Source: Clostridia bacterium
GTDB taxonomy: Bacteria; Bacillota; Clostridia; Lachnospirales; Lachnospiraceae
Reading direction: 5' to 3'
Assembly: GCA_910574475.1 (NCBI GenBank)
Contig: CAJTAT010000005.1
Location: 1-64,000 of the forward strand
DNA: 64,000 nucleotides
The notes under the pieces are model-generated. The model saw nothing but the letters and a program-made list of their open reading frames with translations. It did not search any database and was not told the DNA's origin. Each line of letters begins with the position of its first letter. The stretch's first letter is position 1. The position numbers were made by a program, and so were the translations under genes. Shown here one piece after another: positions 1 to 8,391 of the stretch.

Positions 1-37
1 AATATAGAAACTATTTGAAAGATGCTGCATAAAAACT

Positions 38-80
38 CTGCCAGTCCTCTTTGCGACTGGCAGGAAAAAATTTTTATTTT
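38..80 (+). terminator. Rho-independent terminator upstream of the recombinase
   Basis: A perfect 9-bp stem (CTGCCAGTC at 38-46 pairing with GACTGGCAG at 55-63) with an 8-base loop is followed by a long A/T run. It would end transcription of whatever gene lies to the left, inside the integrated element, and isolates the recombinase gene. Confidence 0.8.
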
Positions 81-151
81 TTTAACTGTCTACTTGACAG
101 GGAGCGGTTCAGAAATCTATCCTGCGGCTTTTTGTATAAGGGGGAAAGGAT

Positions 152-1936
152 ATGTTAATAGCAATTTACAGTAGAAAATCAAAATGGACAGGAAAAGGTG
201 AAAGTGTAGAGAATCAGTTGATTATGTGCAGAGAGTATATAGAGAGTTTTATAGAGGGAGCAAAAGGGGCGGAGATTATAGAGTATGAGGATGAAGGATT
301 TTCTGGTAAAAATGTAAAGCGGCCCAGGTTTCAGCAAATGCTAAAGGATATGCAGAAACGGCATTTTGATTATCTTGTATGTTATAAACTAGACAGATTA
401 GGAAGAAATCTGGCAGACCTTGCAACGCTTATGGAAAGCTTGGAACACAAAGGCACGTCCTTTGTAAGTATCAAGGAGAAATTTGATACAACCACTCCTA
501 TCGGAAAGGCTATGCTGTACTTTTCAGGAGTATTAGCACAGATGGAACGTGAGCAGATAGCGGAACGGGTCAGGGATAATATGTTGATGCTGGCTAGGAG
601 TGGAAGATGGCTGGGAGGGAATACACCTCTTGGATTTGATTCTAAGAAGCTTGAAAGGGAAGATATAGCAGGGAAAAAGAAAATGTCCTATTATCTGGTT
701 GAGAATCCTATGGAGATAGAACTGGTGAAATTTATTTTTACCTATTTCATGGAAAAGCAGTCTTTGACTAAGGTAATGGAATATCTGATAGAACATGATA
801 TAAGGACTAGAAAAGGCTGTGAGTTCTACATTATGGGTGTACGGGATATATTGTCAAATCCGGTCTATTGTGTGGCGGATAAAGAGGCTTACCAGTATTT
901 TTATGACTTGGGTTGCCAGGTATGTATAGAAGAGGAGGAATTGGATGGTAAAAACGGATTGATGAGTTATGCTAAGACTTCCTCCAGTATTTATAAAAAT
1001 CAGGCAGTAGACTATAGTTCTTGGATTATTTCTAAGGGAAAGCATGAAGGGATTATATCGGGAAGGGATTATGTAAAGGTTCAACGTATACTGGAAAAGA
1101 ATAAGGTTAAAGGTGAAAGCTTTAAGATTCCAAGGAACCATACAGCTCTTTTGTCTGGCTTGCTTCGCTGTGCATGTGGACATTTAATGCGGCCTAAAAA
1201 TTATCCGGCTTCGAGGGTAAATGAAAAAGGGGAGAGAACATTTGCCTATTTATGTCCGTATAAAGATAAAACTCATGGAAGTGGCTGTCAGGTAAAAAAT
1301 ATACATGGAAATACGATAGATGCGGTTGTTTCTAATGAGATATTAAAACTAGTTAAGCTAGATAAAGGATTGATACCTATGCTCGAGGAATTAAAGACTA
1401 AAATCCAAAATTCCAATCATAAAGCTTCAACGGAAAAAGGGCTTCTTATTAACGAATATAAGAAAAAGCAAGAACAAATTAGAAATTTAATTGATTCGAT
1501 TAAGAAGCTTGGGGCAGATAGCATATCCGTACAATATATCAATGAAGAGATACAGAAGCTGGATGAAGAATCTAAAAGACTTCAAAGAAAAATAAGTGAT
1601 ATTGGAGAGGAGGATGAAGAAAAAGTAGAAATGTGTCAGCAGTTGGAGCATGCAGAAAAGGTATTAGCAGATTTTTCTAAGCTGTTTGAGAAATTGACAA
1701 TTGTTGAAAAGAGAGAGTATTTGAGGAATATTATAGAGAAGGTTGTATGGGATGGTGAAATAGCGCATATATATTTGAAAAGCCCGGTGCAAGATAAGCA
1801 TCGGGCCTTTTACCGTCTTTTGTTGGGTACGATTAAGCCGTCCCTTGAGAAAAAGTTTCCATTATTATACCATCACATTACCACATCCACTGGGTCCTAC
1901 GATAGCCAGAAATTCGCCTGGATTCAATGTAAATGA
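152..1936 (+). CDS. Large serine recombinase of an integrative element
   Basis: A 594-residue site-specific recombinase of the large serine (resolvase/invertase) family, which cuts and rejoins attachment sites to integrate and excise a mobile element. The N-terminal resolvase domain (about 1-145) has the nucleophile in YSRKS near residue 7 and the YKLDRLGRN arginine motif. A Recombinase domain follows (about 165-280), then a zinc ribbon with CACGH and two later cysteines (about 345-390) and a coiled coil (about 420-500). The start ATG has a GGGGGAAAGG ribosome site. The gene is AT-richer than its neighbours. The last 17 or so codons lie in host DNA antisense to an ABC ATPase gene, so the stop codon is supplied by the insertion site. 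The rest of the element is to the left, outside the window. Confidence 0.9.
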   Translation: MLIAIYSRKSKWTGKGESVENQLIMCREYIESFIEGAKGAEIIEYEDEGFSGKNVKRPRFQQMLKDMQKRHFDYLVCYKLDRLGRNLADLATLMESLEHKGTSFVSIKEKFDTTTPIGKAMLYFSGVLAQMEREQIAERVRDNMLMLARSGRWLGGNTPLGFDSKKLEREDIAGKKKMSYYLVENPMEIELVKFIFTYFMEKQSLTKVMEYLIEHDIRTRKGCEFYIMGVRDILSNPVYCVADKEAYQYFYDLGCQVCIEEEELDGKNGLMSYAKTSSSIYKNQAVDYSSWIISKGKHEGIISGRDYVKVQRILEKNKVKGESFKIPRNHTALLSGLLRCACGHLMRPKNYPASRVNEKGERTFAYLCPYKDKTHGSGCQVKNIHGNTIDAVVSNEILKLVKLDKGLIPMLEELKTKIQNSNHKASTEKGLLINEYKKKQEQIRNLIDSIKKLGADSISVQYINEEIQKLDEESKRLQRKISDIGEEDEEKVEMCQQLEHAEKVLADFSKLFEKLTIVEKREYLRNIIEKVVWDGEIAHIYLKSPVQDKHRAFYRLLLGTIKPSLEKKFPLLYHHITTSTGSYDSQKFAWIQCK

Positions 1937-2017
1937 AATATCAGACAAAGCAAACGTTTCTCCACTTACATCATGATAAGAATAGCTGACATGTTCCAGC
2001 TTCAGTAACGGATTCAT
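1865..2017 (-). pseudogene. ABC transporter ATPase, 5' fragment cut by the element insertion
   Basis: Reading leftwards from an AGGAGG ribosome site (2025-2030) and ATG at 2017, the frame gives MNPLLKLEHVSYSY, then LSDISFTLNPGEFLAIVG and PSGCG. This is the N-terminus of an SsuB/TauB-like ABC ATPase up to the middle of Walker A. The expected KST is replaced by NVMV and a stop at 1865-1867. Host sequence therefore ends near 1877-1881, which marks the right attachment junction of the recombinase element. The rest of the gene should lie beyond the element's left end, outside the window. The Walker A match is seen directly; the interpretation as an attachment junction is inferred. Confidence 0.85.
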
Positions 2018-2097
2018 AAGCATGCCTCCTAGTATGGTATATAGATATTTTATGAGGTTGAAAATGAATGGTTCCTAAATATTAGAGGAAGCATTTT

Positions 2098-2130
2098 TGA
2101 TGCAATTATGATACAATTATGATGTAAATT
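2098..2130 (+). promoter_or_regulatory. Three 11-bp direct repeats, likely response-regulator operator
   Basis: Three head-to-tail 11-mers lie upstream of the response regulator: TGATGCAATTA (2098-2108), TGATACAATTA (2109-2119) and TGATGTAAATT (2120-2130). OmpR/PhoB-family regulators bind tandem repeats with 10-11 bp spacing. Two similar repeats occur at 5222-5243 before vanY, so autoregulation plus control of the cell-wall genes is inferred. Confidence 0.65.
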
Positions 2131-2209
2131 TAAGACAGCAACGAGCAGTGTAAAGGGAACCAGGAGAAGTTTCCCCATTGTGCTTGCACTGCAAAAGGAG
2201 AAGACAACA

Positions 2210-2863
2210 GTGATACACATTTTAGTAGTAGAAGACGAGAGATCCATATCCAATTTAATAGCTGTAAATTTAAGGAAAGCCGGCTATGCCTGCCACTGTG
2301 TATTTGATGGAATGGCTGCCGCAGATGCCCTGGAGAAATCAAATTATGACTTGATTCTGTTGGACGTGATGCTTCCCAAAGTAGATGGCTACGAATTGAT
2401 GAGTTATATTACGCCCCTGGAAATTCCAGTAATCTTTTTGACGGCAAAGGCATCTGTGACAGATCGTGTCAAAGGGTTAAAGCTGGGGGCGGACGATTAT
2501 CTGACAAAACCTTTTGAGATCATTGAGCTCCTAGCCCGGGTAGAGACTGTGCTTCGCCGTTACCATAAGACGGAAAACCTATTGAATGTACATGATTTGG
2601 TGATAGATACGGTGTCCAGAACCGTGAAGCGAGGAGAGGATCAGATTAATCTCACCAAAAAGGAATATGAGCTTTTGCTGCTGTTTGTGAGGAATAAAAA
2701 TGTCGCCCTTTACCGGGAGACGATCTACGAGCGGATCTGGGGAGGGGAATATATGGGAGACAGCCGAACGGTAGATCTGCATGTACAGCGGATGCGCAAA
2801 AAAATAGGCTGGGAGGATAAAATTGTCACAGTCTATAAGGTTGGATACCGGCTGGAGGGATAG
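2210..2863 (+). CDS. OmpR/PhoB-family response regulator
   Basis: A 217-residue two-component response regulator. The receiver domain has the acidic pair E8/D9, the phosphoacceptor D52 in LILLDVMLP, the conserved T in FLTAKA and the K in LTKPF. The C-terminal winged helix ends in the typical TVDLHVQRMRKKI and VTVYKVGYRLEG. I chose GTG at 2210 because AAGGAG at 2195-2200 precedes it with good spacing; an upstream GTG at 2180 has no ribosome site and would add ten unusual residues. It is followed five bases later by the sensor kinase. It probably controls its own promoter and the downstream peptidase genes through the 11-bp repeats. Confidence 0.93.
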   Translation: MIHILVVEDERSISNLIAVNLRKAGYACHCVFDGMAAADALEKSNYDLILLDVMLPKVDGYELMSYITPLEIPVIFLTAKASVTDRVKGLKLGADDYLTKPFEIIELLARVETVLRRYHKTENLLNVHDLVIDTVSRTVKRGEDQINLTKKEYELLLLFVRNKNVALYRETIYERIWGGEYMGDSRTVDLHVQRMRKKIGWEDKIVTVYKVGYRLEG

Positions 2864-2868
2864 ACAGG

Positions 2869-4290
2869 ATGAAATTTTCCTGGAAGATATGTTTTTCAAC
2901 CATTATGTTAAGCCTTTTGATTTTCAGTATCGGCGGATATGTTTTGATATCCGCCTTATTTCAGTCCACCTATGAGCGGGAAGTAGCCAATGCAGGGGAA
3001 GAGAACAGGATGTTGCAATACTCCTTTGTCGCCTATTGGAGCGCTACTATTCAGGACGTGAATCTGAGTCAGGAAAATGTTAAGACAACAGCAGACGCCA
3101 TGGTAGACGGTATGTCGGGCAGCGAGCTCCGTATACGAATTTCCGATGAGCAAGGGCAAATATTTTATGATAATGCCCAGGCAGAGCTGGATGCAGGTCT
3201 TTTGGAGACTATCACAAAAACTACCAGGGGCCATATGCTCCGAAAGACAGAGAACGGTTACGAATTGCAGACGGCCAGCATGGTCTGCCTTGGGGAGGAA
3301 CAGTTTCTATACCTGGAAAGTATCCGGGAGGTGACAGAACTGTTCGAAGAGCGAGATCAGCAATACAGTATTTACCGCCAGTGGCTTGTGGGGCTTCTGG
3401 TTGCTCAGAGTATTCTCTGTTATTTGATGGCTACTTGGCTCCTTCGGCCTCTGCGAAGGCTATCCAGAGCCACCAGAAGAATTGCAGGAGGCAATCTGAG
3501 TGTCCGGGCCCGCATGGAAAGCCGGGATGAGATAGGGGATCTGGCTGTGGACTTTAATCACATGGCGGACAATCTGGAGCAGCAATTCCAGGAATTGGAA
3601 GATGCAGCCAGGCGGCAGGAGGACTTTATCGGAAGCTTTGCACATGAGCTTAAGACTCCTCTGACCTCTATGATCGGTTATGCAGATATGCTTCGTACTA
3701 CTCAGGTGACCCAGGAAGAGCAGTTCCAGGCGGCCAATTATATATTTAAAGAAGGAAAGCGTCTGGAATCCCTTTCTTTTAAACTGCTGGATCTAATGGT
3801 GGTGAAAAACCAGGAGCTGGAACTGAAACTAGTAAAAATCCGCTGGCTGGCAGAGGATATCAAGGGGATGCTATCCCCTTCTCTGAAAAAGCTGGGAATT
3901 GTCCTGAAGGTGATAGTAGAAGATGTTATGCTGATGATAGAGCCAGATTTGATGAAGACAGTACTTCTAAATCTACTGGACAATGGACGCAAGGCCATAG
4001 AGGGAGGAGGAACTCTCTACCTTTTAGGCCGGAAAGAGGAGGGTGGTTTTGCCATCTATGTGCGTGATACAGGCAAGGGTATTCCCAAAGAGGAATTGTC
4101 GCGAATCACGGAAGCCTTTTATATGGTAGATAAATCCAGAGCGAGGCAGCAAGGAGGAGCTGGCCTGGGCTTGGCCATCTGTGCGGAGATTGTAAAAAGG
4201 CACAAAGGACTCATGACATTTAAGAGCATCCCTGGGAAGGGAACCATGGTACGGATATTTATGGAATTGCCAGACCATAGAGAAACTTAA
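2869..4290 (+). CDS. Membrane sensor histidine kinase
   Basis: A 473-residue sensor kinase, partner of the regulator just upstream. A transmembrane helix at about 8-30 and a second at about 167-187 flank an extracellular sensing domain of about 135 residues. A HAMP linker (about 188-240) follows. The HisKA motif SFAHELKTPLTSM has the phosphorylated histidine at 259. The ATPase domain has LLNLLDN (N box), VRDTGKGIP (G1) and GAGLGLAIC (G2). The overall shape resembles VanS/PhoR-type kinases that monitor the envelope. The signal is unknown; downstream vanY and amidase genes suggest a cell-wall cue. Confidence 0.93.
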   Translation: MKFSWKICFSTIMLSLLIFSIGGYVLISALFQSTYEREVANAGEENRMLQYSFVAYWSATIQDVNLSQENVKTTADAMVDGMSGSELRIRISDEQGQIFYDNAQAELDAGLLETITKTTRGHMLRKTENGYELQTASMVCLGEEQFLYLESIREVTELFEERDQQYSIYRQWLVGLLVAQSILCYLMATWLLRPLRRLSRATRRIAGGNLSVRARMESRDEIGDLAVDFNHMADNLEQQFQELEDAARRQEDFIGSFAHELKTPLTSMIGYADMLRTTQVTQEEQFQAANYIFKEGKRLESLSFKLLDLMVVKNQELELKLVKIRWLAEDIKGMLSPSLKKLGIVLKVIVEDVMLMIEPDLMKTVLLNLLDNGRKAIEGGGTLYLLGRKEEGGFAIYVRDTGKGIPKEELSRITEAFYMVDKSRARQQGGAGLGLAICAEIVKRHKGLMTFKSIPGKGTMVRIFMELPDHRET

Positions 4291-4329
4291 ACACCGAAGG
4301 CCCGAAGTGGTATTTCATGGAGTATGTAT

Positions 4330-5208
4330 ATGAAAAATTATATTATCGCAGGAGCACTTTTCCTCGTTCTGTCCGTGTCGAGCTTATTTCTGCCCACCTC
4401 TATAATGAAGTGGCAGGATGAACAGCGGACACGGGAGAGTGAAACAGAGGAAGTGCAGGAGGTTGTATTAAAAGAACAGATTTCTATGACCTTGACTGAG
4501 AAACTGATGTTTCGGGAGCAGGATACAATTAATACACTGGCCCTAGTAAACGGCAAAAATTATACGAAGGATACAGTTGTGGATCAAATGCGAAAAGAGA
4601 TAGAGATTCTGTCCCAGAAAGAAATTCTTATGAATTTTGATGTGGAAGCTTTGGAGATTATAGAAACCAATCTTCTCTTTTTTGTAGATATGGAGGACAG
4701 TGAAAGATCAATTATGCTGTGGGAGGGGTATGCAAACACTTCAAAATACCATGTAATTTTTCAGATGGATGATGAAACGGGAAAAATAGTTAGCTTTTCA
4801 CAATATTATGATGGACCAGCCGATTTTATAGACGAATATACAAATGTCAGTTCAGTTGGTATGTCAGTAGCGTCCTATCCACTACTGTTGGGGGTAGAAG
4901 AATTGAAAGAGATGGCTGAGCGATGGGGAGAATATCTGGAATGTAGGGTGTCAGATAGCCATTCTTCTTGGACGGATGTGGGATTTGATGAAGACGGACA
5001 AGTTGTAAAAAGAATAGAAACGATGATGAGTAAAGGATATTCCTATGAAGAAGCAGAACGTATGGTGGCCTTGGAACTTGGGGTGGATACTCTGGGTACC
5101 TGGGACACAGAACGGTTACTGGCGGTTTTAGAGGATGAAGGTGGTCAAATTGGTTATGGCTTCTATCCTGAGGGCGAAGTCATTCGTGTGGAGCCATATT
5201 TGCTCTAA
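4330..5208 (+). CDS. Membrane-anchored protein of unknown function in the two-component operon
   Basis: A 292-residue protein I do not recognise. An N-terminal hydrophobic segment (about 4-20, YIIAGALFLVLSVSSLFL) is followed by a polar, strongly acidic region that should lie outside the membrane. There is no catalytic motif I can name. I chose ATG at 4330 because GGAG at 4319-4322 sits seven bases upstream; the ATG at 4324 is too close. It lies 39 bases after the kinase and before vanY, so it may be a secreted accessory or signal-modulating protein for the kinase, as YycH/YycI-like proteins are. No sequence similarity to those was established, so the comparison is positional only. Confidence 0.7.
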   Translation: MKNYIIAGALFLVLSVSSLFLPTSIMKWQDEQRTRESETEEVQEVVLKEQISMTLTEKLMFREQDTINTLALVNGKNYTKDTVVDQMRKEIEILSQKEILMNFDVEALEIIETNLLFFVDMEDSERSIMLWEGYANTSKYHVIFQMDDETGKIVSFSQYYDGPADFIDEYTNVSSVGMSVASYPLLLGVEELKEMAERWGEYLECRVSDSHSSWTDVGFDEDGQVVKRIETMMSKGYSYEEAERMVALELGVDTLGTWDTERLLAVLEDEGGQIGYGFYPEGEVIRVEPYLL

Positions 5209-5221
5209 AAAATTTTGAAAT

Positions 5222-5254
5222 TGATGCGTTTTTGATGCAAGCGGCCTCTATGAT
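5222..5254 (+). promoter_or_regulatory. Regulator repeats and promoter before vanY
   Basis: Two 11-bp direct repeats, TGATGCGTTTT (5222-5232) and TGATGCAAGCG (5233-5243), match the repeats at 2098-2130. A -10-like TATGAT lies at 5249-5254, six bases after the repeats and with no good -35. That is the geometry expected of a promoter activated by an OmpR-type regulator. Confidence 0.6.
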
Positions 5255-5275
5255 AAAATTTAAGAGGTGATGAAT

Positions 5276-6160
5276 ATGCGTAGATACAAAGAACAGGAAA
5301 GTAGAGAGTTTAAGAGAAGAAAACGGAAACAGGCTATCAGGAGGAAGATATTAGGCTTTTGTGCTTTTACTTTTCTTCTGGGCGTGTTGTGTGGAAGGAT
5401 TGTGTTTGCTAAGGGAGATAAGGACTTTGTTGAGACTCTGGCAGAATATGCACAGAAAGATATTAATGAGGAAAAGGACTTGGAGCCGGATATAGAAGCT
5501 GGCGTAGAAGGGCAGGGGTTTAGTGGAAACTTGCTGACAGCCGGAGAAGAGACACAGGAAGAAGAAGCATGGAAGCTCACATTAGTAAATAAGTGGAATC
5601 CGGTGGAAGAGGGATATAAACCAGCTCTTGCAGAGATTGAGAATAATTATTATTTTGACGCCCGGGCAGTTGGATATCTGCAGGAAATGTTGGCAGATGG
5701 GCGGAGGGCAGGACTTGACTTTTGGGTTTGTTCGGCGTATCGTACTGTTGAGAAGCAGACGGAGCTCTTTGAAGATAAAGTGAGAAGAGTGACTTATGAG
5801 ACTGGGCTTACAGGGGAAGCCGCCAGGGAAAAAGCAGGAACGGAAGTGGCCTATCCAGGAACAAGTGAGCACAATCTTGGGCTGGCTGTAGATATCGTGG
5901 CAAGGGATTATCAAATTCTGGACGAGAAGCAGGCTCGCACAGATGAGGCACAGTGGCTGAAAGAGAATTGCTGGAAGTATGGATTTATTTTGCGCTATCC
6001 CACGGACAAGACGGAAGAGACGGGAATTATCTTTGAGCCTTGGCATTACCGGTATGTGGGAGAGCAGGCAGCAAAAGAGATTATGGAGCAGGGAATCTGT
6101 CTGGAGGAGTATTTAGATGCCGTACAGACGCATGAAAAAGAGACATCAGAAAAAATATAA
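5276..6160 (+). CDS. vanY: VanY-type D-alanyl-D-alanine carboxypeptidase
   Basis: A 294-residue membrane-anchored peptidase of family M15B that trims terminal D-Ala from peptidoglycan stem peptides. An N-terminal basic stretch precedes a transmembrane anchor (about 25-45). The zinc motif SEHNLGLAVD supplies His and Asp, and EPWHYRYVG supplies the second His and the catalytic Glu. SAYRT upstream is also conserved in the family. ATG at 5276 is used because AGAGGTG at 5262-5268 is well spaced. The end overlaps the start of the amidase gene by 44 bases, indicating translational coupling. Despite its name, no other vancomycin-resistance genes (vanH, ligase, vanX) are present, so a role in wall remodelling is more likely than resistance. 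Confidence 0.88.
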   Translation: MRRYKEQESREFKRRKRKQAIRRKILGFCAFTFLLGVLCGRIVFAKGDKDFVETLAEYAQKDINEEKDLEPDIEAGVEGQGFSGNLLTAGEETQEEEAWKLTLVNKWNPVEEGYKPALAEIENNYYFDARAVGYLQEMLADGRRAGLDFWVCSAYRTVEKQTELFEDKVRRVTYETGLTGEAAREKAGTEVAYPGTSEHNLGLAVDIVARDYQILDEKQARTDEAQWLKENCWKYGFILRYPTDKTEETGIIFEPWHYRYVGEQAAKEIMEQGICLEEYLDAVQTHEKETSEKI

Positions 6161-6953
6161 GAAAGCAGGCATCAATAAAAAACAACTGGACAAAAAAAGT
6201 ATCCAGAAGAAAAAGCGTATGCTTATAAGCTACACCCTGCAGGCACTTGTTATTTTTCTGCTGGGATTGATGCTAATCCTGATGGTGTGCGGTTGCCTGT
6301 ACATCTATGAACATGTTTTTAAAAAGGGAGAGCATGTTCAGGGAGAGGACGCTTATTATGGAGCATCGGCCCACCTGGGAGTGGAGGGCAAAGATGACTA
6401 TCAATATACTGTGGTGATAGACGCAGGTCATGGAGGAAAAGACGGAGGAACAGAGAAAGGTGCAGCAATAGAGAAGGATATTAACTTGGCTGTTGCACTG
6501 TTCATGAAAAGTTGGTTAGAGGGAGAAGGAATTGGTGTCATTCTCACAAGAGACAGTGATGTGTACATAGACCTTGATGAAAGGGTGGAGATTGCCAACG
6601 AGGAACATGCCGATTTATTTGTGAGTATTCACTGCAATTATTATGAGAAAGACAGTTCTATTAAGGGGCTGGAGTGCTACTATGATGAGAATTCAGAAAA
6701 AGCAAAAGATCTGGCAGAAAAATTTGTTCTTGAGATAGCAGAGAGGGAGACAGTAACTTCAAGAGGCACAAAACCTGGGAATTATCACATTTTAAGAAAT
6801 GCACAGATTCCAGCTATCCTGGTGGAGATGGGCTATCTCTCTAATTATGAGGAGAGGACGAATCTACAGTCTCAGGACTATCAGAAGATGCTGGCCATAG
6901 ATCTTGCAAAAGGAGTCTATCATCTTCTGGAAAAGGATGGTACAAATGCTTGA
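6117..6953 (+). CDS. Membrane-anchored N-acetylmuramoyl-L-alanine amidase
   Basis: A 278-residue Amidase_3 (AmiC/CwlD-like) enzyme that cuts the bond between MurNAc and the stem peptide. A very basic N-terminus is followed by one transmembrane helix (about 36-58) and an extracellular catalytic domain. Zinc ligands are visible in DAGHGGKDGG, the Glu of IEKDINLA and SIHCN; the catalytic Glu is in VEMGYLSN. The start ATG at 6117 has GGAGGAG seven bases upstream and overlaps vanY. With vanY it forms a small peptidoglycan-editing pair downstream of the two-component system. Confidence 0.92.
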   Translation: MPYRRMKKRHQKKYKKAGINKKQLDKKSIQKKKRMLISYTLQALVIFLLGLMLILMVCGCLYIYEHVFKKGEHVQGEDAYYGASAHLGVEGKDDYQYTVVIDAGHGGKDGGTEKGAAIEKDINLAVALFMKSWLEGEGIGVILTRDSDVYIDLDERVEIANEEHADLFVSIHCNYYEKDSSIKGLECYYDENSEKAKDLAEKFVLEIAERETVTSRGTKPGNYHILRNAQIPAILVEMGYLSNYEERTNLQSQDYQKMLAIDLAKGVYHLLEKDGTNA

Positions 6954-6972
6954 GGGTGAAAAATAAGGATGT

Positions 6973-7617
6973 GTGAATGTTATGAATCAAAGAAATTATC
7001 AGAAAGAACTGGATAGAACCATAGAAAAGCTTGCAAAAGAGGGGCAGGTACCCCGTCTTTTGCTGCATAGCTGCTGCGCACCTTGTAGCAGTTATGTGCT
7101 GGAGTATCTTTCGGAATATTTTTCGATTACCGTGTTCTACTATAATCCGAATATATTTCCGGCTGAGGAGTATAAAAAGCGGGTGGAGGAGCAGGAAGCA
7201 CTGATTGAAAGGCTGCCGGTGAAGCACAGAATTTCATTCCTGGAGGGGCCCTATGAGCAAGAACGGTTTTATGAGCTGGCTAAGGGCCTGGAGGACAAAC
7301 CAGAAGGAGGAGAGAGGTGCTTTCGCTGCTACCATCTGCGACTTTTGGAAGCAGTCCAGATGGCGAAAGCAGCGGGCTTTGACTATTTTACTACGACTCT
7401 GTCTATTAGTCCCCTGAAGGATGCACAGAAGTTGAATCTTATTGGGGAGCAGTTGGCAAAGGAGTATGGAGTTGCGTATTTAAATAGTGACTTTAAAAAG
7501 CGGGATGGGTATAAGCGCTCTATAGAACTCTCCTGGGAGTATGGATTGTACCGTCAGGATTACTGTGGGTGTGTGTATTCGTTGAAAGAGAGAAAGGAAT
7601 CCTTACCCACAGCTTGA
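6973..7617 (+). CDS. queH: Epoxyqueuosine reductase QueH
   Basis: A 214-residue protein of the DUF208/QueH family, which carries out the last step of queuosine synthesis on tRNA. Family cysteines are all present: HSCCAPCSS near residue 35, CFRCYH near 115 and DYCGCVYS near 197, which bind an Fe-S cluster. The start may be GTG 6973 (shown) or ATG 6982; AAGGA lies a few bases before the GTG. It follows the amidase by 19 bases and may be co-transcribed, although the function is unrelated. The 3' end overlaps the convergent hydrolase gene by 15 bases. Confidence 0.9.
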   Translation: MNVMNQRNYQKELDRTIEKLAKEGQVPRLLLHSCCAPCSSYVLEYLSEYFSITVFYYNPNIFPAEEYKKRVEEQEALIERLPVKHRISFLEGPYEQERFYELAKGLEDKPEGGERCFRCYHLRLLEAVQMAKAAGFDYFTTTLSISPLKDAQKLNLIGEQLAKEYGVAYLNSDFKKRDGYKRSIELSWEYGLYRQDYCGCVYSLKERKESLPTA

Positions 7618-8391
7618 AATCATCTCTCTTATGATTTGATTGATTTGTTCTTTATGGCCTGTGCTGTCCTTATCCTTATCTGGTATCTCATAAAAATTAG
7701 AATGTTCTATCATGAGATGAAGATACTTACCATATTCAAAAGGATGGCACAGGTCATTTTGATTGGCCACAATATAAACTGGCATGTTCAGCTCTTCCGC
7801 TGCCTCAATAGTGGGAATGGGCTGTTTCCCAGGGAGTATCAGATATTTTTGCCAAAATCTCAGGCAGGAAGGGTCGCCAAAGGTACAAGTAAAGGCATTT
7901 CTTGTATAGGTAGATGGCTCTTTGACAAGCTGCCAGCCCTTTGTCTTATAAAATGCCTCAATCCCGCCTGCTTCCAGGCATCTTCCCATATCTGCATAAG
8001 CCTTTTGGCACCAGGAAGCCATAGGGGAATCCAGCCAGGCATTGCGAATCAGAAGGAGCTTTTTTACACGTTCAGGAAATCGAACTGCAATATTTAACGC
8101 TACAGCCGCACCCATGGATATTCCGGCAAACAATGCATGTTTCAGCTTTAAATGATCCAACAGGGCCAGTACATCATCCCCCAGATGATCAAAATCATAG
8201 TGTGCCCAGTTCGCTTCGCTTTCTCCATGTCCCTGCTGGTTCAGGGTAATGAGCTGTACGCCCTCCATAGGTTCGTAGGTGCTGTAGATCTGATTCACAC
8301 TCCCGCCCATACCGTGAAGAAATACAAGAGGAATTCCTTCTCCTGTCACTTCATATTCAATCGAAAGTCCTTTATGTCCAAATTTATCCAT
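7603..8391 (-). CDS. Alpha/beta hydrolase
   Basis: A 262-residue alpha/beta-hydrolase-fold enzyme. It has the oxyanion motif FLHGMGG (about 23-29), the nucleophile elbow GISMG (about 91-95), an acid in VANQNDLCHP and a late His in DSTGHKEQI. The substrate cannot be told from sequence; lactonases, esterases and C-C hydrolases all share this layout. It is the last gene of a leftward operon (deoC, isomerase, hydrolase). Its ATG overlaps the isomerase stop in TAATG, so the two are translationally coupled. A sugar lactone or acylated sugar is a reasonable guess from the neighbours, but only an inference. Confidence 0.85.
   Translation of the reverse strand: MDKFGHKGLSIEYEVTGEGIPLVFLHGMGGSVNQIYSTYEPMEGVQLITLNQQGHGESEANWAHYDFDHLGDDVLALLDHLKLKHALFAGISMGAAVALNIAVRFPERVKKLLLIRNAWLDSPMASWCQKAYADMGRCLEAGGIEAFYKTKGWQLVKEPSTYTRNAFTCTFGDPSCLRFWQKYLILPGKQPIPTIEAAEELNMPVYIVANQNDLCHPFEYGKYLHLMIEHSNFYEIPDKDKDSTGHKEQINQIIREMISSCG

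Noticed and set aside
5276..6160. Vancomycin-resistance cluster
   Set aside because: Only vanY-like and VanRS-like genes are present. The D-lactate or D-serine ligase genes and vanX that define resistance are absent.
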